Assembly: GCA_003001795.1 (NCBI GenBank)
Contig: PVNI01000007.1
Location: 124,001-188,000 of the forward strand
Origin: Actinomadura viridilutea
Lineage (GTDB): Bacteria; Actinomycetota; Actinomycetes; Streptosporangiales; Streptosporangiaceae
DNA length: 64,000 bases
Reading direction: 5' to 3'
The position numbers were made by a program, and so were the translations under genes. Numbering within the stretch: position 1 is the first letter of the stretch; each line of letters begins with the position of its first letter. A model generated the notes under the pieces. It had not been told where the DNA came from and did not search any database. It saw only the letters and a list, made by a program, of their open reading frames with translations. Below, one piece after another: positions 8,990 through 18,709 of this stretch.

Positions 8990-11116
8990 TCAGTTGCCGG
9001 TGGTCTCACCGCGGCCGGCGCCCTCCGCGTGCGCCTTGATCAGGCTGGCCTTGGCGGCCGCCACCACCCGCTCGGCGGTCAGCCCGAACTGCTCGAACAG
9101 CGTCCTGTAGTCGGCCGACGCCCCGAAGTGCTCCAGGCTGACCGACTCGCCCGCGTCGCCGATGTAGTCGCGCCACCCGAGCGCCACCCCGGCCTCCACC
9201 GAGACCCGGGCCAGCACCGACGGCGGCAGCACCTGCTGCTTGTAGGCGTCGTCCTGCGCCTCGAACCACTCCACGCACGGCATCGACACCACGCGCGTCG
9301 GCGTGCCCTCGGCCTCCAGGATCTCCCGCGCCTCCAGCGCCAGCTGCACCTCGCTGCCCGTGGCGATGAGGATCACCTGGGGGCGGCCGCCGCCCGCCTC
9401 GGCCAGCACGTACCCGCCCTTGGCGACGCCCTCGGCCGACGCCAGCCCGTTGCCGCGCTCGAACGTCGGCACCTTCTGCCGGGTCAGGCACAGCCCGGCC
9501 GGGCGGTCGCCGTGCTCCAGGATCGTGCGCCAGGCCACCGCGGTCTCGTTGGCGTCGGCGGGACGCACCACGTCCAGCCCGGGGATGGCGCGCAGCGCCC
9601 ACAGGTGCTCGACCGGCTGGTGCGTCGGGCCGTCCTCGCCCAGGCCGATCGAGTCGTGCGTCCACACGTACGTCACCGGCAGCTTCATCAGCGCCGCGAG
9701 CCGCACCGCGGGGCGCATGTAGTCGCTGAACACCAGGAACGTCCCGGCGTACGGGCGGGTGCCGCCGTGCAGCGCGATGCCGTTGCAGATCGCGCCCATC
9801 GCGTGCTCGCGCACGCCGAAGTGCAGGTTGCGGCCGTACCGGTGGCCGGAGAACTCCTTGGTCTGGAACTCCTCGGGAATGAAGGACGGCTCGCCCTTCA
9901 TCATGGTGTTGTTGCTCTCGGCCAGGTCCGCCGACCCGCCCCACAGCTCCGGAAGCACCGGCGCCAGCGCGTTGAGCACCTGCCCGGACGCCGCGCGGGT
10001 GGCCAGGTCCTTGCCCGGCTCGAACTCCGGCAGCGCCTTGGTCCAGCCGTCGGGCAGGCGGCGCTCGGAGATGCGGTCGTACTCGGCGGCGCGCTCGGGG
10101 TCGGCCTCCCGCCACGCCTTGAACTTCTTGCTCCACTCGGCGTGCAGCGCGCGGCCCCGGTCGGCGACCTTGCGGGCGTGCGCCAGCACGTCGGCGGGCA
10201 CGTCGAACGTCTTGTCGGGGTCCAGGCCGAGGATGCGCTTGGTCGCGGCCACCTCGTCGGCGCCCAGCGCCGCGCCGTGGATCTTGCCGGTGTTCTTCTT
10301 GTTCGGCGCGGGCCAGCCGATGATCGTGCGCAGCGCGATGATCGACGGCCGGTCCGTCTCGGCCCGCGCGGCCTCCAGCGCGGCGGCCAGGGCCTCGACG
10401 TCCTCGTGGTAGTCGCCGTCCGCGGTCCAGTCGACGCGGTGCACGTCCCAGCCGTAGGCGGCGTACCGGGCCAGCACGTCCTCCGACATCGCGATCGAGG
10501 TGTCGTCCTCGATCGAGATGTGGTTGTCGTCGTACAGGACGACCAGATTGCCGAGCTTCTGGTGCCCGGCCAGGGCGCTGGCCTCGTGGCTGATGCCCTC
10601 CTCGATGTCGCCGTCGGAGCAGAACGCCCAGATGGTGTGGTCGAACGGGGACGCGCCCGCCTCGGCGTCGGGGTCGAACAGGCCGCGCTCGCGGCGGGCC
10701 GCCATCGCCATGCCGACCGCGTTGGCGATGCCCTGCCCCAGCGGTCCGGTCGTGGTCTCCACGCCGGCGGTGTGCCCGTGCTCGGGGTGGCCGGGGGTGA
10801 GGCTGCCCCACTTGCGCAGCGCCTTCAGCTCGTCCAGCGTCAGCGGGTAGCCCGACAGGTAGAGCTGGATGTACAGGGTCAGGCTGGAGTGCCCGCAGGA
10901 GAGCACGAACCGGTCGCGGCCGGGCCACGAGGGGTCGGTGGGGTCGTGGCGCAGGAAGCGCTGGAAGAGGAGGTAGGCGGCGGGGGCGAGGCTCATCGCC
11001 GTGCCCGGGTGGCCGGAGCCCGCTTCCTCCACCGCGTCCATGGCGAGGGCGCGGATCACGTCCACGGCCCGCCGGTCCAGGTCGGACCACTCAAAGGTGC
11101 TGCTGTCCCCAGTCAC
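8990..11116 (-). CDS. tkt: Transketolase
   Basis: Thiamine-diphosphate enzyme moving two-carbon units between sugar phosphates. About 708 residues. The N-terminal [12 protein letters not shown] motif, the TPP/metal motif [14 protein letters not shown], the catalytic block [20 protein letters not shown] and C-terminal [11 protein letters not shown] are all clear. I use the GTG at 11116 ([14 protein letters not shown]), preceded by GGAG about 11 nt upstream; the upstream ATG at 11173 would run translation through a repeat element. This is the first gene of the leftward operon, with a repeated regulatory-looking element just upstream. Confidence 0.95.
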   Translation of the reverse strand: MTGDSSTFEWSDLDRRAVDVIRALAMDAVEEAGSGHPGTAMSLAPAAYLLFQRFLRHDPTDPSWPGRDRFVLSCGHSSLTLYIQLYLSGYPLTLDELKALRKWGSLTPGHPEHGHTAGVETTTGPLGQGIANAVGMAMAARRERGLFDPDAEAGASPFDHTIWAFCSDGDIEEGISHEASALAGHQKLGNLVVLYDDNHISIEDDTSIAMSEDVLARYAAYGWDVHRVDWTADGDYHEDVEALAAALEAARAETDRPSIIALRTIIGWPAPNKKNTGKIHGAALGADEVAATKRILGLDPDKTFDVPADVLAHARKVADRGRALHAEWSKKFKAWREADPERAAEYDRISERRLPDGWTKALPEFEPGKDLATRAASGQVLNALAPVLPELWGGSADLAESNNTMMKGEPSFIPEEFQTKEFSGHRYGRNLHFGVREHAMGAICNGIALHGGTRPYAGTFLVFSDYMRPAVRLAALMKLPVTYVWTHDSIGLGEDGPTHQPVEHLWALRAIPGLDVVRPADANETAVAWRTILEHGDRPAGLCLTRQKVPTFERGNGLASAEGVAKGGYVLAEAGGGRPQVILIATGSEVQLALEAREILEAEGTPTRVVSMPCVEWFEAQDDAYKQQVLPPSVLARVSVEAGVALGWRDYIGDAGESVSLEHFGASADYRTLFEQFGLTAERVVAAAKASLIKAHAEGAGRGETTGN

Positions 11117-11685
11117 GGAACGCCAGGCTCCTCTCGAACCACTGTCTCGATTTGTCGTGTGCGATAGGCGCATTGTCGTGTGCGATAGGCGCCGCTATCG
11201 CCCCGCCCCTGGGCAACGCGGCCCGGCCCGAGTGTTCTTCCCGCACGGTCCGGACCCGTCGCCGACCTGCGGTACGCACGTCGGCGGCGCGAACGCTCAG
11301 TCGTCCGCGGACGGCGTCCCGCCGCGACCGGTGAAGATCATGCTTCGCTGGTCCGAGCCTAGCGGACCGCCGTGCCGTCGCCGTTGACGTCCGTACAGGC
11401 GGCGGGGGCGTGCCGCCTTGTCGACCCTTGCCCGATCGCCTCCGGTCCTAACCCCCCGCCCGGGTGAACCGCCGGGGGACGCGGCCTCCCACGGACGCGC
11501 GGCGGCAGCCGCGGCGGCGCGTCCGGCGCCCCGGTGCGTGACCTCCGGAGGGGGCGGACTACAGTGATGGCGCGGTCGCTCCCAGCGGCCGCGGTCGTTT
11601 CACCGGGCCGAGGTGCGACCCAGAACGCGGGGGCGCCGCCGGGGTGGTACGCGAAATCACATGCCTAGCCGAACGTGGACCGATT
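11117..11685. other. Divergent intergenic region tkt/ctaB
   Basis: A 569-bp gap between two divergent operons. It holds the 20-bp direct repeat and hairpin described separately near the tkt end. The rest contains only short open frames that look like chance in this GC content, and I recognise no RNA gene. Promoters for both operons should lie here, but I cannot place hexamers with confidence. Confidence 0.6.
11152..11201 (-). promoter_or_regulatory. 20-bp direct repeat plus hairpin upstream of tkt
   Basis: Two perfect copies of TTGTCGTGTGCGATAGGCGC lie at 11152-11171 and 11173-11192, a period of 21 bp, about two helical turns. The second copy runs into an inverted repeat: GCGATAG (11182-11188) pairs with CTATCGC (11195-11201) over a 6-nt loop. 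It lies 36-85 bp upstream of the tkt start, in the right place for tandem operator half-sites or a leader structure. The function is inferred; the repeat itself is certain. Confidence 0.6.
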
Positions 11686-12678
11686 GTGACGGTGCTCAGT
11701 AACAAGTACGCGGTCGATCTCGCGGACGAGATCCCGACCGAGACGCCCCCCGAGGCGCCCGCGGCGGCCCCGCGGATCACGGCCCGGCGGCGGCCGCTGC
11801 CCGAGCTGCTGCGGGCCTACGTGGCGCTGACCAAGCCCCGCGTCATCGAGCTGCTCCTGATCACCACCATACCGGTGATGTTCCTGGCCGCCGGGGGCGT
11901 GCCGCCGCTGGGCACCGTGCTGGCCACGCTGGCGTTCGGCACCCTGTCCGCCGGCGCCGCCAACGCGATCAACTGCTACATCGACCGCGACATCGACGCC
12001 AAGATGCGCCGCACCCGGCGCCGTCCGCTGGCCCGCGCGCAGGTGAGCCCCGCCGAGACGCTCGTCTTCGGCGTCGTCATGGCCGTGGCGTCCACGGTGG
12101 GCTTCGGGCTCGCCGTCAACGCGCTCGCGGCGGGGCTGTCGGCGTTCGCGATCCTCTTCTACGTCTTCGTCTACTCGATGCTGCTCAAGCGGCGCACCGC
12201 GCAGAACGTCGTCTGGGGCGGCATCGCCGGGTGCATGCCGGTGCTCATCGGCTGGGCCGCCATCACCGGCGACCTCGCCTGGACCCCGTTCGTGCTGTTC
12301 GGCGTCGTGTTCCTGTGGACGCCGCCGCACACGTGGACGCTCGCCATGCGCTACCGCGAGGACTACGCGGTCGCCAAGGTGCCCATGCTGCCCGTCGTGG
12401 CCGGCGAACGCCGGGTCGTGATCGAATCCCTCGTCTACACCTACGCCACGGTCGCGTGCTCGCTGCTGCTGTGGCCGGTGGCCGCCATGAGCCCGGTGTA
12501 CGGCGCCGTGGCCGCCGTGCTCGGCGCGGTGTTCCTCGCGGAGGGGCACCGCCTGCTCAAGGCCGTCCGGGCCGGAGTGACGGGCGTGCACCTGCGTCCG
12601 ATGCGCTTCTTCCACCTGTCCAACGTGTACCTGGCGCTGCTGTTCACGGCCGTCGCCGTCGACCCGCTGCTGCACTGA
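11686..12678 (+). CDS. ctaB: Protoheme IX farnesyltransferase (heme O synthase)
   Basis: Integral membrane prenyltransferase that adds a farnesyl group to heme b to make heme O for cytochrome oxidase. About 331 residues. The UbiA-family motif [20 protein letters not shown] (near 88-107) carries the first Asp-rich site, and the second region [26 protein letters not shown] is present; about nine membrane segments follow the pattern. The start is uncertain: GTG at 11644, 11686 or 11692 are possible and none has a strong ribosome site. I favour 11686 because the residues before it are not family-like. ctaA, the next enzyme of the pathway, lies 1.3 kb downstream on the same strand. Confidence 0.93.
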   Translation: MTVLSNKYAVDLADEIPTETPPEAPAAAPRITARRRPLPELLRAYVALTKPRVIELLLITTIPVMFLAAGGVPPLGTVLATLAFGTLSAGAANAINCYIDRDIDAKMRRTRRRPLARAQVSPAETLVFGVVMAVASTVGFGLAVNALAAGLSAFAILFYVFVYSMLLKRRTAQNVVWGGIAGCMPVLIGWAAITGDLAWTPFVLFGVVFLWTPPHTWTLAMRYREDYAVAKVPMLPVVAGERRVVIESLVYTYATVACSLLLWPVAAMSPVYGAVAAVLGAVFLAEGHRLLKAVRAGVTGVHLRPMRFFHLSNVYLALLFTAVAVDPLLH

Positions 12679-12740
12679 CGATCCGCGGCCGGACGGCGCG
12701 CGCTTAGCGCTCGGTCCACCGGCCGGTTACGCTCGCGAGC

Positions 12741-13931
12741 ATGGCACCCGTAGACCCCAAGGCGGTGCTCGAGGGACGGATCCCCGGGCGCCCGCCGATC
12801 GGCCTGATCGTCGGGCTCACCGCCACCTCGCTGTGCGCCTTGGTGGCGCTGGGCGCCACCGCCCTGTACGGCGGGGCCGGCTTCTGGAACGGGCTGATCC
12901 TGGCGGTGCTGCCGATCCCGCTGCTCATCGCGCTGATGCTCGGCCTGGACCGGCTGGAGCCCGAGCCGCCGCGCACGCTGGCGTTCTCGTTCATGTGGGG
13001 CGCGGGGGTCGCCGTCCTCGGGGCGCTGGTCCTCAACACCGTGGGCATGGTCTACGTCACGGTGCCGATCTTCGGCGAGGCCGAGGGGCACGTCGTCAGC
13101 GCCGTGGTCGGCGCCCCGGTGATCGAGGAGACCCTCAAGGGCGCGGTGCTGTTCGGCCTGCTGTGGTTCCGCCGCAACGAGATCGACGGCGTCGCCGACG
13201 GGCTCATCTACGCGGGCATGGTCGGCCTCGGGTTCGCGATGGTGGAGAACGTCACCTACTACATGCGCGCCTTCGAGGAGGGCGGCGCGCACCAGCTCGG
13301 CGCCGTCTTCGTGCTGCGCGGGGTCGTCTCGCCGCTGAGCCACCCGCTGTTCACCTCGATGACCGGCCTCGGCGTCGCCTACGCCGCCACGCACCGCCAC
13401 GGCCGGCTGATCGTCCCGCTGCTGGGCCTGTTCGGGGCGATGCTGCTGCACGGGCTGTGGAACGGCGCCGCGACGTTCGGGCTGGGCGGCCTCGCCGTGG
13501 TCTACGTCCTCGACTTCTTCGTCCTGCTCGTCCTGATCGTCCTGGTGGCGGTGGAGCGGCACGGCACCGTCCGGCTCATCGAGCGGTACCTGCCGATGTA
13601 CGCCGGCACCGGGCTGGTCACGCCGCAGGACGTGCAGATGCTGCGGTCCATGGCGTCCCGGCGGTACGCCCGGCGCTGGGCGCGGATGGTCGGCGGCGCC
13701 GGCGCGGCCCGCGCCATGGCCGACTACCAGCTCGCCGCCACCGAGATCGCGCTGCTGCACAAGCGCGTCGAACGCGGCGTCGCCGACCCGCAGTGGTTCA
13801 CCGCGCGCCGCGACTCGCTGCTGCATCTGATGGCGCTGGCCCGGCAGGCGTTCCTGCGGACGCCGCCGCCGACCGCGCCGCCGTGGGGCCCCTCCGGCTT
13901 CGTGCCGCCGCACGGCCCCTACGGCCTCTGA
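12741..13931 (+). CDS. PrsW family intramembrane metalloprotease
   Basis: Polytopic membrane protein of 396 residues. PrsW proteins are putative site-1 membrane proteases in the CPBP/PrsW superfamily; in Bacillus PrsW cuts an anti-sigma factor. The expected catalytic residues are visible: EExxK at Glu129-Glu130 and Lys133 in APVIEETLKG, His201 in SPLSHPLFT and His237 in LLHGLWN. About eight hydrophobic segments span residues 20-285, followed by a cytosolic tail of some 110 residues ending in a Pro-rich stretch. It sits between ctaB and ctaA on the same strand. Its substrate cannot be told from sequence. Confidence 0.85.
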   Translation: MAPVDPKAVLEGRIPGRPPIGLIVGLTATSLCALVALGATALYGGAGFWNGLILAVLPIPLLIALMLGLDRLEPEPPRTLAFSFMWGAGVAVLGALVLNTVGMVYVTVPIFGEAEGHVVSAVVGAPVIEETLKGAVLFGLLWFRRNEIDGVADGLIYAGMVGLGFAMVENVTYYMRAFEEGGAHQLGAVFVLRGVVSPLSHPLFTSMTGLGVAYAATHRHGRLIVPLLGLFGAMLLHGLWNGAATFGLGGLAVVYVLDFFVLLVLIVLVAVERHGTVRLIERYLPMYAGTGLVTPQDVQMLRSMASRRYARRWARMVGGAGAARAMADYQLAATEIALLHKRVERGVADPQWFTARRDSLLHLMALARQAFLRTPPPTAPPWGPSGFVPPHGPYGL

Positions 13932-13986
13932 CGGGTTGCGGCGGGGGCGGATCGAGGTCGCCGGAAGCCGCCAATACGATGAGGAC

Positions 13987-14970
13987 GTGTCCGATCGAGT
14001 GCTGTCCCCGCTGATCCGAGCCCGTGACGCCGTGTGGCGTCCCACCGCCGCGTCGCTGCGGCTGCTCGCCCTGCTCAGCGTGATCGGCAACGCGGTCATC
14101 ATCGCCACCGGCGGCGCCGTACGGGTCACCGAGTCGGGTCTGGGCTGCCCGAAGTGGCCCAAGTGCACGGGCGACAGCCTCGTCCCCACGCACAGCCCCG
14201 AGCACCCGGCGGTCAACATGGCCATCGAGTTCGGCAACCGGATGGTGACCTTCCTGGTGCTGGGCATCGGCCTGCTGGTGTTCGTCGCCGCCCTGCGGCT
14301 GCGGCCCCGCCGCCGCGACCTGGTGCTGCTCGCCGCGGCCCAGCCGCTCAGCGTCGTCGCGCAGGCGATCATCGGCGGCATCGTGGTGCTCACCGAACTG
14401 CACCCGGCGTCGGTGTCGCTGCACTTCCTGCTGTCGCCCGCGCTGCTGGTCTTCTGCGTGGCGCTGTGGGTGCGCGCCGGGGAGGGGGACGCGCCGCCGC
14501 GCGCCCTGGTCGGCCCGTGGGTCCGCCGCCTGGCCTGGGCGCTGACCGTCGCCACCGGCGCCGTCCTGGTCGTCGGCACCGTCGTCACCGGCACCGGCCC
14601 GCACGCCGGCGACGCCGACTCCCGCCGCTTCGGCTTCAACATCGAGGACGTCACCCGGGTCCACAGCCTCCTCGCGTGGACCACCGTCGCCCTCACCGTC
14701 GCGCTCCTGGCCGCGCTCCACCGGACGGACGCGCCACCCGCCGTGCGCCGCCTGGCCCAGGCGCTGTTCGCCTTGGAGCTGGGACAGGGGCTGGTCGGCT
14801 ACGTCCAGTACTTCCTGGGCGTCCCCGCGCCGCTGGTGGTGCTGCACATGATCGGCTCCGCTCTGATGTGGATCGTCGTCCTCCGGCTTCTCCTCGCCGT
14901 CCGCGACCGCGGCTCCCAGCCCGCTCCGGCGCCCGCTCCCGGCCCGACCGAGGCTCCGCAGCCCGCCTGA
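13987..14970 (+). CDS. ctaA: Heme A synthase (COX15/CtaA)
   Basis: Converts heme O to heme A for aa3-type cytochrome oxidase. About 327 residues with eight predicted membrane helices. Visible features include the conserved GGAVRVTESGLGCPKWPKC segment in the first extracytoplasmic loop with its cysteine pair, the heme-ligand histidines in HPASVSLHFLL and VTRVHSLLAW, and the C-terminal VVLHMIGSALMW. GTG at 13987 is preceded by GAGGA; an in-frame start at 13936 would add a non-conserved tail. Same strand as ctaB, completing heme A synthesis. Confidence 0.92.
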   Translation: MSDRVLSPLIRARDAVWRPTAASLRLLALLSVIGNAVIIATGGAVRVTESGLGCPKWPKCTGDSLVPTHSPEHPAVNMAIEFGNRMVTFLVLGIGLLVFVAALRLRPRRRDLVLLAAAQPLSVVAQAIIGGIVVLTELHPASVSLHFLLSPALLVFCVALWVRAGEGDAPPRALVGPWVRRLAWALTVATGAVLVVGTVVTGTGPHAGDADSRRFGFNIEDVTRVHSLLAWTTVALTVALLAALHRTDAPPAVRRLAQALFALELGQGLVGYVQYFLGVPAPLVVLHMIGSALMWIVVLRLLLAVRDRGSQPAPAPAPGPTEAPQPA

Positions 14971-15088
14971 CCCGTCGGCGGCGCCACGGCCCGGGGGCGG
15001 CCCGGCGTCCGGTCCCGGCCGGGGGCGCGCCACGGCGGCGTGTCGTCGCGGAACTCCGGTTCGGCGCGTGGACACCGGCGGGGCGGCG

Positions 15089-16807
15089 TCAGCGCTTGCG
15101 GAGGAAGGCGCGCAGGCGGTCGAGGGGCCAGGTGTTGATGACGTCGTCGGGGGTCAGCCAGCCGCGCTGGGCGGTGCCGACGGCGTAGCGGATGTTGCGG
15201 TGGTGGCCGACCGCGTGGGCGTCGGTGTCGATGGAGAACTTGACGCCGAAGCGCTTGGCGCGGCGGATCAGGTCGGCGGGCAGGTCCAGGCGGTCGGGGA
15301 AGGCGTCGATCTCCAGGGCCGTGCCGGTGCGGGCCGCCGCCGTGAAGACCTCGTCCCAGTCGGCGTCGACGGGCGGGCGCTTGCCGAGGAGGCGGGCGGT
15401 GGGATGGCCGATCACGTGGACGTGCGGGTTCTCGCACGCCCGGACGAGACGGCGGGTCATCGCGGCCCGGTCCTGGGTGAAGTGCGAGTGCACCGACGCC
15501 ACGCAGACGTCGAACCCGGCGAGGAACCCGGCGTCCCAGTCGACGCCGCCGTCCGGGTCGATGTTCAGCTCCGTGCCGTGCAGCAGCGTCAGCCGGGGGT
15601 GGCGCTCCTGCAGGGCGCGGATCGCCGCGCGCTGCGCCAGCGCCTTCTCGTCGGTCATGCGCTGCATGAACAGGTCGGGCGCGTGGTCGGTGACGGCGTA
15701 GTACTCCAGGCCGCGCCGCTCGGCCGCGGCGACCATGTCCTCCAGCGACGCGGTGCCGTCGGTCAGGTCGGTGTGGCTGTGCAGGTCGCCGCGCAGGTCC
15801 TCGACGGCGACCAGCCGGGGCAGCTCGCCGGCCAGGGCGGCTTCGATCTCGCCGCCGTCCTCGCGCAGCGGGGGAGGGATCCACGGCAGGCCGAGGCGGT
15901 GGTAGACCTCCTCCTCGGTCTCCGAGACGATGAGCTCGCCGGTGTCGGCGTCGAACAGCCCGTACTCCGACAGCTTCAGCCCGGCGCGCACGGCGATCTC
16001 CCGGGTGCGGATGTTGTGCGCCTGCGAGCCGGTGAAGTACTGCAGCGCGGCGCCCCACGACTCGGGCGGGACGACCCGCAGGTCGACCTGCAGGCCCTTG
16101 GCGGTGCGCACGGACGTCTTCTTCTCGCCGCGGGCGATGACCTCGGTGACGTACGGCAGCGCGGTGAACGCCTCCATCAGCGGGCCCGGGTCGCGGGAGG
16201 CGGCCAGGACGTCGACGTCCCCGATCGTCTCGCGCATGCGGCGCAGCGACCCGGCGTAGGCGCAGCGGGTGCACCCGGTGACCTGCGCCAGCCGCCCGAC
16301 GACCTCCTCGGCCAGCTCGGCGGCCACGTCGATGAGGACCCGCTCGCCCGCCTGCCGCATCAGCTCGATGCCGCGCAGGATGTTCTCCTCGGTCTTGGCG
16401 CCGAAGCCCTTCAGGTCGCGCAGCCGCCCCTGGCGGATCGCCTCGGCCAGCTCGGGCACGGAGGAGACGCCGAGCGCCTCGTACAGGGCCATGGCCTTCT
16501 TGGGGCCGAGCGTGGGGATCGAGGTCAGGGCCCGCACGCCCGCCGGGATCTGCGCGCGCAGCTCCTCGACCTGCCGGATGGTGCCGGTGGCCAGGTAGTC
16601 GAGCAGCTTCTTGGCGATCGCGTCCCCGACCGCGGGGATCTTCTTCAGCCCGGCCAGGTCGAGCCCGGAGATGTCCTCGGGGTAGCCCGCGATCGCCCGC
16701 GCCGCCTTCTCGTAGGCCCGGATCTTGTACGCGTCGCCCCCGGTGATCGACAGCAGGTCCGCCAGCTCCTGGACGAGGTCGGCGGCCTCGTCGTTCGCCC
16801 GTGCCAT
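15089..16807 (-). CDS. polX: PolX-type DNA polymerase/PHP domain protein
   Basis: A 572-residue family X protein with helix-hairpin-helix repeats at the N-terminus (residues 1-150, LKKIPAVGDAIAKKLLDYL and TLGPKKAMALYEALG), the nucleotidyltransferase domain (about 170-310, with RRMRETIGDVDVL and LQVDLRVVPPESWG) and a C-terminal PHP phosphoesterase domain (about 340-570, HSHTDLTDGT, VTDHAP, ASVHSHF, IGHPTARLLG). Such proteins take part in base-excision or gap-filling repair. The carboxylate pair GDVDVL of the polymerase site is present, so polymerase activity is plausible. ATG start. It lies downstream of prcB on the same strand. Confidence 0.9.
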   Translation of the reverse strand: MARANDEAADLVQELADLLSITGGDAYKIRAYEKAARAIAGYPEDISGLDLAGLKKIPAVGDAIAKKLLDYLATGTIRQVEELRAQIPAGVRALTSIPTLGPKKAMALYEALGVSSVPELAEAIRQGRLRDLKGFGAKTEENILRGIELMRQAGERVLIDVAAELAEEVVGRLAQVTGCTRCAYAGSLRRMRETIGDVDVLAASRDPGPLMEAFTALPYVTEVIARGEKKTSVRTAKGLQVDLRVVPPESWGAALQYFTGSQAHNIRTREIAVRAGLKLSEYGLFDADTGELIVSETEEEVYHRLGLPWIPPPLREDGGEIEAALAGELPRLVAVEDLRGDLHSHTDLTDGTASLEDMVAAAERRGLEYYAVTDHAPDLFMQRMTDEKALAQRAAIRALQERHPRLTLLHGTELNIDPDGGVDWDAGFLAGFDVCVASVHSHFTQDRAAMTRRLVRACENPHVHVIGHPTARLLGKRPPVDADWDEVFTAAARTGTALEIDAFPDRLDLPADLIRRAKRFGVKFSIDTDAHAVGHHRNIRYAVGTAQRGWLTPDDVINTWPLDRLRAFLRKR

Positions 16808-16868
16808 ACGGGCAGTCTAGGAGCCGGGTCCGACGGTCCGCGGCGCGGGCGCGGGCGGCGCCGCGGGC

Positions 16869-17711
16869 TCAGCGGATCGGCGCGACCGGACCGTCGGGAC
16901 GCTCGTGGCGGGCCCGCACGACCTCCTCGACGATCTCGCCGACCCGCTCGGCGGACAGGGCGCGGAAGCCGTCGTCGGTGGCGACCGCGATGGAGGGGTA
17001 GATGCGCCGGGACCGGTCGGGGCCCCCGGTGGCGGCGTCCTCGTCGGCGGCGTCGTAGAGGGCGTGGACGCACACCGCGGCGGCGTCCCGCTCGTCCAGC
17101 CCGGGCCGGTAGAGCTTCTTCAGCGCGCCGCGGGCGGCGGGGGAGCCCGACCCCTCGGCGTGGAAGTCGCGCGCCTCCTGCGGGGAGCCGGTGATGTCGT
17201 AGGTGTAGATGCGGCCGCGGCCCTCGTCGGGGTCGTATCCGGCGAACAGCGGCACCACCGCCAGGCCCTGCATGGCCTGGGCGAGGTTGGCCCGCACGAC
17301 GGCGCCGAGGCGGCGGGCCTTGCCCGCCAGCGACAGCCGCGACATCTCCATCTTCTCGTAGTGCTCCAGCTCGACCTGGAACAGCCGCACCATCTCCATC
17401 GCGAGGCCGACGGTGCCCGCGAACGCCACGATCGAGTACTCGTCGGCCCGCTGCACCTTCTCGAGCTCGCGGTAGGCGATCTCGTTGGCGCGGGTGGCGC
17501 GGCGGTCGCCGGCCATCATGACGCCGTCGGCGTAGGTCAGCGCCAGCACGGTGGTGCCGTGCGGCAGGTCGAGCGGCGCGCCGCCGTCGCGTCCCAGGCG
17601 GTTGACGGGCAGCAGATCGGGGGAGTGGGCGCGCAGGAAGTCGACGAACGACGCCGTCCCCGCCTCGAAGAACTCGGGCGGCAGTCCCTGGTCGTCTGCG
17701 CGGCCGATCAA
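16869..17711 (-). CDS. prcB: Proteasome beta subunit-like protein without a neighbouring alpha subunit
   Basis: A 280-residue bacterial 20S proteasome beta-type peptidase. A propeptide of about 50 residues ends in LPHG, and the mature chain begins TTVLALTYADG with the Thr nucleophile; Asp and Lys partners sit 16 and 32 residues later (GDRRAT and LEKVQ). QVELEHYEK, MQGLAVVPLFAGYD, AEGSGSPAARGALKKLYRPG and DAATGGPDRSRRIYP are PrcB hallmarks. The best start is TTG at 17711, with AAAGGAG 6 nt upstream. In most actinobacteria prcB is directly followed by prcA and preceded by pup and dop; here the neighbours are polX and an EamA transporter, so this is an orphan copy. Confidence 0.9.
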   Translation of the reverse strand: MIGRADDQGLPPEFFEAGTASFVDFLRAHSPDLLPVNRLGRDGGAPLDLPHGTTVLALTYADGVMMAGDRRATRANEIAYRELEKVQRADEYSIVAFAGTVGLAMEMVRLFQVELEHYEKMEMSRLSLAGKARRLGAVVRANLAQAMQGLAVVPLFAGYDPDEGRGRIYTYDITGSPQEARDFHAEGSGSPAARGALKKLYRPGLDERDAAAVCVHALYDAADEDAATGGPDRSRRIYPSIAVATDDGFRALSAERVGEIVEEVVRARHERPDGPVAPIR

Positions 17712-17785
17712 CGGCGGCTCCTTTCGGTTCGTCCTGCGGATGATCCTTTCACGCGCCGGCGCCGCGTCGCCACCGCGGCGGCGGC

Positions 17786-18706
17786 TCAGGCGGACGGCTC
17801 CTCCTGGCCGCGGGTCGCGCCGACGCAGGCGATGATCACGCACCCGATCGCCGCCCACTGGCGGGCCGACAGCACCTCGCCCAGCAGCGCCACGCCGATC
17901 AGGGCGGCCACGGCCGGCTCCAGGCTCATGAGGACGCCGAACACCCGCGCGGGCATGCGCCGCAGCGCCTCGAGCTCGAGGCTGTAGGGGATGACCGACG
18001 ACAGCAGGCCCACGCCGAACCCGAACAGCAGCAGCTGCGGGTCGATCAGCGTCCCGCCGCCCGAGGCGACCCCGAGCGGCATGATCGCCGCGGTGCCGAC
18101 CACGCTGGCGGCGGCGAGGCCGGTGGAGCCGGGGAAGCGCCGCCCGGTCGCCGCGCTCAGCAGGATGTAGCCCGCCCAGCACACCCCGGCCACCAGGGCG
18201 AACGCGATGCCGACGGGGTCCATGTCGCCGCCGCGCGACAGCATCAGCACGCCCGTGAATGCCAGCACGGCCCACACGGCGTCGCGGGGCCGCCGCGAGC
18301 CCAGGATGGCCACGGCCAGCGGCCCCAGGAACTCGATGGTCACCGCGACGCCCAGCGGGATGCGGGCGAACGACTGGTAGATGGAGAAGTTCATCAGCGC
18401 CAGCGTCAGCCCGAACCCGGTCACCACGGCCAGGTCGCGCCCGGACCGGCCGCGCAGCGCGGCCCGCAGCGCCCCGCGCGTGACGAACGCCAGCACCACC
18501 GCCGAGGTGCACAGCCGCAGCGCGACCACCGCGGAGGGCGGCAGCCGGTCGAACATGTGCTTGGCCAGCCCGGCGCCCACCTGCACCGACAGGATGCCGA
18601 GCAGGATCAGCGCGGGCGGCGGCACGGCCCCCAGGGACAGCGGCCGCGCGCGTCCGGCGAACCCGCCGGGACGTCCGTACGAGCCGGGTGCCTCAGCGAG
18701 CGCCAC
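17786..18706 (-). CDS. EamA/RhtA family transporter
   Basis: A 306-residue inner-membrane protein with about ten hydrophobic helices arranged as two EamA repeats (around 35-160 and 170-300). LRLCTSAVVLAFVTRGAL, PLGVAVTIEFLGPLAVAILGS and IPYSLELEALRRMPARVFGVLMSLEPAVAALIG match the RhtA type associated with threonine/homoserine export. The GTG start lies 3 bp after the stop of the ABC permease gene, so it is co-transcribed with the ABC pair. The substrate is not determinable. Confidence 0.85.
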   Translation of the reverse strand: MALAEAPGSYGRPGGFAGRARPLSLGAVPPPALILLGILSVQVGAGLAKHMFDRLPPSAVVALRLCTSAVVLAFVTRGALRAALRGRSGRDLAVVTGFGLTLALMNFSIYQSFARIPLGVAVTIEFLGPLAVAILGSRRPRDAVWAVLAFTGVLMLSRGGDMDPVGIAFALVAGVCWAGYILLSAATGRRFPGSTGLAAASVVGTAAIMPLGVASGGGTLIDPQLLLFGFGVGLLSSVIPYSLELEALRRMPARVFGVLMSLEPAVAALIGVALLGEVLSARQWAAIGCVIIACVGATRGQEEPSA

Positions 18707-18709
18707 GCG

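Noticed and set aside
16869..17711. Loss of an active-site residue in the orphan PrcB (DEDAAT for the common DDDSAT)
   Set aside because: The aspartate that matters is kept at that motif; the Ser/Ala difference is at a neighbouring position, so no loss of activity is claimed.
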